Shown: positions 61,079-64,000 of the stretch, piece after piece
Layout: each line of letters opens with the position of its first letter
Numbering within the stretch: position 1 is the first letter of the stretch
DNA from: Aptenodytes patagonicus
Taxonomy: Eukaryota > Chordata > Aves > Sphenisciformes > Spheniscidae
Direction of reading: 5' to 3'
DNA: 64,000 nucleotides
Assembly: GCF_965638725.1 (NCBI RefSeq)
Contig: NC_134951.1
Span: 7,029,618-7,093,617 of the forward strand
Program-made: the position numbers and the translations under genes
Notes under the pieces: model-generated
Seen by the model: only the letters and a program-made list of their open reading frames with translations
Database searches by the model: none
What the model was told of the DNA's origin: nothing

Positions 61079-64000
61079 GTAAACAGCATTACTACAGCTC
61101 TTTACCAAGAAAGTCTAGAAGATGTTTTTTGATAAAAGAAACTGTATTACCACTGTTGGTAACAGATAGCTGTTATTTCCATATACAGTAGCAAAGTGGG
61201 AAACGAGGTCTTTTTATATAAAACTTTGACCTAAAACTCTTAAGTTCTATCACACTTCCAGTTATTTTTAATGAAGGCATACACTATGCAGAGTGCAAGA
61301 AATATTTGGGATGCATGAGTTAAGGCCATTCTCCCTCAGCCATCCCCCCACAATTCAAGTTTTTTCCAGAAGTGGTTTTAAATGAAGCAAGCACTCAGTG
61401 CTTGATAGCACTATAGCAAAGATATATTTCAACTTCAACATTTCCAAACAAGAAGAAACAAAGAAAACGTTTGACATCTCAAAGTATGCTTCACAGGTCA
61501 ATAACAAAAAACAAAATCATGCGAGCTTCTCGGTTTCCAAGCTTAAGTTACAAGTAGCATACAGTGTACTCAAATCCACTTTCCAATAAACTTGTTCATA
61601 CATCATGGAAAATATCATATACATAGAAATCAAATACCACGTCCTCCCCAACCAAAAAGGTAGTCTGAAAAAATCTCACTTCACATCAGAGAAAAGGTTG
61701 ATATTTCTTCTCCAGTGGCATCATGTGCTTTCAATTTCATTAAGCTTACACCCAACAACTTAAAACAGTGTTTAACACTGGCTAGGCAAATACCCTAACA
61801 AGGTAACTACCCAAGAGGTACCTGCAAATACACCTAAGCAATAAAGGAAACGTTTAAACCTAAACTGAAATACCCGAATGCTGAAAGAGTCCCTTCAGTT
61901 TTCTACAAGGTTTCATCTTACTCTCCTCAAAGAAGGGCCTTACAGTGCAATACAGAACAATGACATCGAGAAGAATTCTCACGTTCATGTTCTCAATCTA
62001 TTTTGAATATTATTGTTTCCAAACCCTTTGTTAGGGGAAACCTACTACTCTTCCCTCGTTGCATGTTTGGGCAGGTAAGCCTAAGTAAGTCCCAGGATGA
62101 CTGAACAACACTGACCAACTTTGCTCCCTCCTTAAAATCAAGGGTCACTTTGGCTGATGGTAGAACTACACCTGTCAATTAAAAAAGTGGGAGTTCAATG
62201 AACACCTCTGAGATTACAATCCAGTTATTTTTACATCTGCCTAATATAAGAATTGCTATGAAATTACTGCAATAAGAAGAATTTCTATTAAAGCAGCATG
62301 TTCCAAAGTGAGAAAGTGCGTAACTGAAGTAGCTACAGGTGAGGATTGTAGCATCTCCAATTTTCGCTGTTACTCCCTTAACCAAACCTGTAGATCTTTC
62401 TTTAAACACACACTTAAGTTTGTGCTACAATTCATTCTTAAGTTGCAAATAAGCAAGAAAAGGCAGACTCAATGCATCAATTTGCTATCTGCCACCCACT
62501 TTTTGGAAGGTAGCTAGGGAAGTGACTAGTAACAATTTAGGAGGTTTAGGTTTTCTACTCTGACTTCCCCAGCCTCTCTAGAAACTACCGTGAACATCAT
62601 TACTGCCTTCATCTTTCAGCTCGATAGGCCCCTGCAGCGTTCAGTTTTATCTGGCATCAGCAAATTAAACTTAAGACATACCTAATGGTCAGCTCCACCG
62701 AGAATCAGTGTCAGGCACAGCTATCCCAGAAGTTTTCCTTCAGGGTTTTCTTGCCAAGAAAATGGCAACATAGGAAAAGAAGGCAGTACACAGGGTACCA
62801 GTAGAATTGCAGCGATGAGTCAGATCAAGTTATGCAAGACTTCACACATATCCCCCAAATTAAGGGGCTGTCCTCCAATAGATCTGCTAGTTGCCCGTTT
62901 TTCTGAAGCTACTATTACAGCTAGACTTTCAGCATATACCTTAAATTGGAATATTTCTTTGCCTTCCCTCTCAAGCATTCACTGCACCTAGCTGTGGTCT
63001 CTGGAAACTTTCCGCATCTGTTTGCAAGACAGCTTAATGCTAAGCAAGCGTCCCTGCCATCACAGAGGAATCCAACAGATTACTTTTGACGCAGTGAGGA
63101 CCAGACAGTTCGTAACATGGCACTGTAGAGTCATCACTGAGGCAGCGAGAAGTAAGCTCATTTCTGAACTCGCCTAGATGTCATTCATTAAGTCTGGAAT
63201 TAAGTTCAGCAAAATGAGTTTTGTACTTCACTTAGTCAGCTTGTTGCAGCTCCTTGCTGGGTCTGCTAGCAACCCTCCCAATTGCAGTATTAGACTGTTA
63301 GTCACACCAGTGGTTTGACAGAGCACATCCAAGGCCGAGGTGTTCCCATCTTTGCCCTCTGCTGGGTGCTGTGGATGAAGCAATAAATTACACTTGGAGA
63401 AATACCAGACTGAGTATTTGTGTGAATTTTGAAAGAGTTTTTCTCCTTCAGGCACTGTACTCAGAAGCAAAGTGCAGAGAAATACTAACTCACACAGGGA
63501 GGGGAAAAAAAATTCAGCTTTTAAACAAGTCTGACAACTAGAAAACTTTTCTCACTTCATACCATGTTTTTCATACAAACCTTAGACAGCAGCTTCTCAC
63601 CTACCATTTAAGCGAGCTCATCAAAAAAACCACAACTACAACAGCAAGAAGATTTATTGCCCCACACAAAAGAATCAGAGTAATATATAGTTTTGTTGAC
63701 TCAGAATTAATAATTTTCCCTGACAGAGACTTTCCTCTGGAAGAACAAACTCCAGTCTTATACCTTTTTTCAAATTGAAGTGTGCTTTTAAGATTTAAGA
63801 GTATATATGGCTTAAGATTTATACAGCTGTTCCTTAAATTGAGTGTCTAATCCTACTCATCAAATTCTAAGGTCCACCCAGACATATCAGATAAAACATA
63901 AGACAGCAAGCCAAGCTCACGCCTGAGAAGAGTCTCCAGTAAGAGATCAGATGTTACACCCAGGGACAAGCTTGACAGCACTCTGAAACCAGCTTGTACA
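61079..64000 (-). other. A/C-rich flank, possible 3' UTR or intron of a minus-strand gene
   Basis: The plus strand is clearly A- and C-biased; for example, 61741-61800 has A 24, T 13, C 16, G 7. No repeat of known type and no long open frame were seen. The only exon-like object is the short candidate at 63228-63368. Confidence 0.35.
63228..63368 (-). CDS. Possible terminal exon, 46 codons, unknown product
   Basis: On the minus strand a good acceptor (TTGCTTCATCCACAG, AG at 63370-63369) is followed by 46 open codons starting HPAEGKDGNTSALDVL and a TGA at 63230-63228. The codon content looks protein-like (GNTSALDVL, LILQLGGLLADPA). I do not recognise the family, and it does not resemble the ENPP5 C terminus. 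It may be the end of an unknown minus-strand gene, an lncRNA exon, or chance. Confidence 0.22.
   Translation of the reverse strand, partial: HPAEGKDGNTSALDVLCQTTGVTNSLILQLGGLLADPARSCNKLTK

Noticed and set aside
63228-64000. ENPP5 C-terminal coding exon
   Set aside because: The candidate terminal peptide here does not resemble the known ENPP5 C terminus, and no ENPP catalytic motif occurs on the minus strand right of 58 kb.
1-64000. CRISPR arrays, operons, prophage, rRNA or tRNA genes
   Set aside because: Vertebrate nuclear DNA with introns and LINEs. No regularly spaced repeats, no tRNA cloverleaf and no rRNA sequence was noticed.

Overview
The window is nuclear DNA from a bird. The main evidence is five clear CR1 LINE pieces, all ending in the avian CR1 tail of repeated ATTCTATG-type units, together with vertebrate intron/exon structure and low gene density. 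The gene order, a CLIC5-type gene on the minus strand next to ENPP4 on the plus strand, matches the segment held at human 6p12 (CLIC5, ENPP4, ENPP5). I cannot name the species.

Layout. Bases 1-17861 are CLIC5 intron downstream of the short-form first exon. The short-form first exon (CLIC5A type) codes at 17862-17924 on the minus strand, with its promoter just upstream near 18.03 kb. Bases 17925-38870 are the long intron between the two alternative first exons. The long-form (p64/CLIC5B type) first coding exon is at 38871-39359, minus. Both first exons end in the same Phe-Val-Lys and a GTAAG donor, so both can splice to the same common exons 2-6. Those exons must lie left of the window, because I found none of them here. 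Bases 39360-49700 hold a MIR-like SINE and the largest CR1 copy (about 1.8 kb) but no coding exon I can support. A CpG island at about 49.7-50.96 kb is the ENPP4 promoter and may also start leftward transcription of the CLIC5 long form.

ENPP4 is complete: three coding exons (52616-53438, 54402-54572, 57051-57415) give a 452-residue type I membrane ectonucleotidase with all seven metal/catalytic positions of the family present. Its intron 3 carries a broken tandem copy of exon 3 (55261-55390), the most distinctive local event in the window. The 3' UTR has polyadenylation signals at 58005 and 58261. From about 61.05 kb rightwards, base composition flips to A/C-rich on the plus strand and a minus-strand AATAAA appears at 61073. 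This suggests the 3' end of a convergent gene (ENPP5 is the expected neighbour), although no ENPP5 coding sequence is visible.

The genes do not form an operon. CLIC5 encodes a glutathione-S-transferase-fold protein linked to ezrin-type membrane-cytoskeleton complexes, and ENPP4 a cell-surface hydrolase of dinucleoside polyphosphates. They are neighbours that may share a promoter. No CRISPR, rRNA, tRNA or prokaryotic features were seen.
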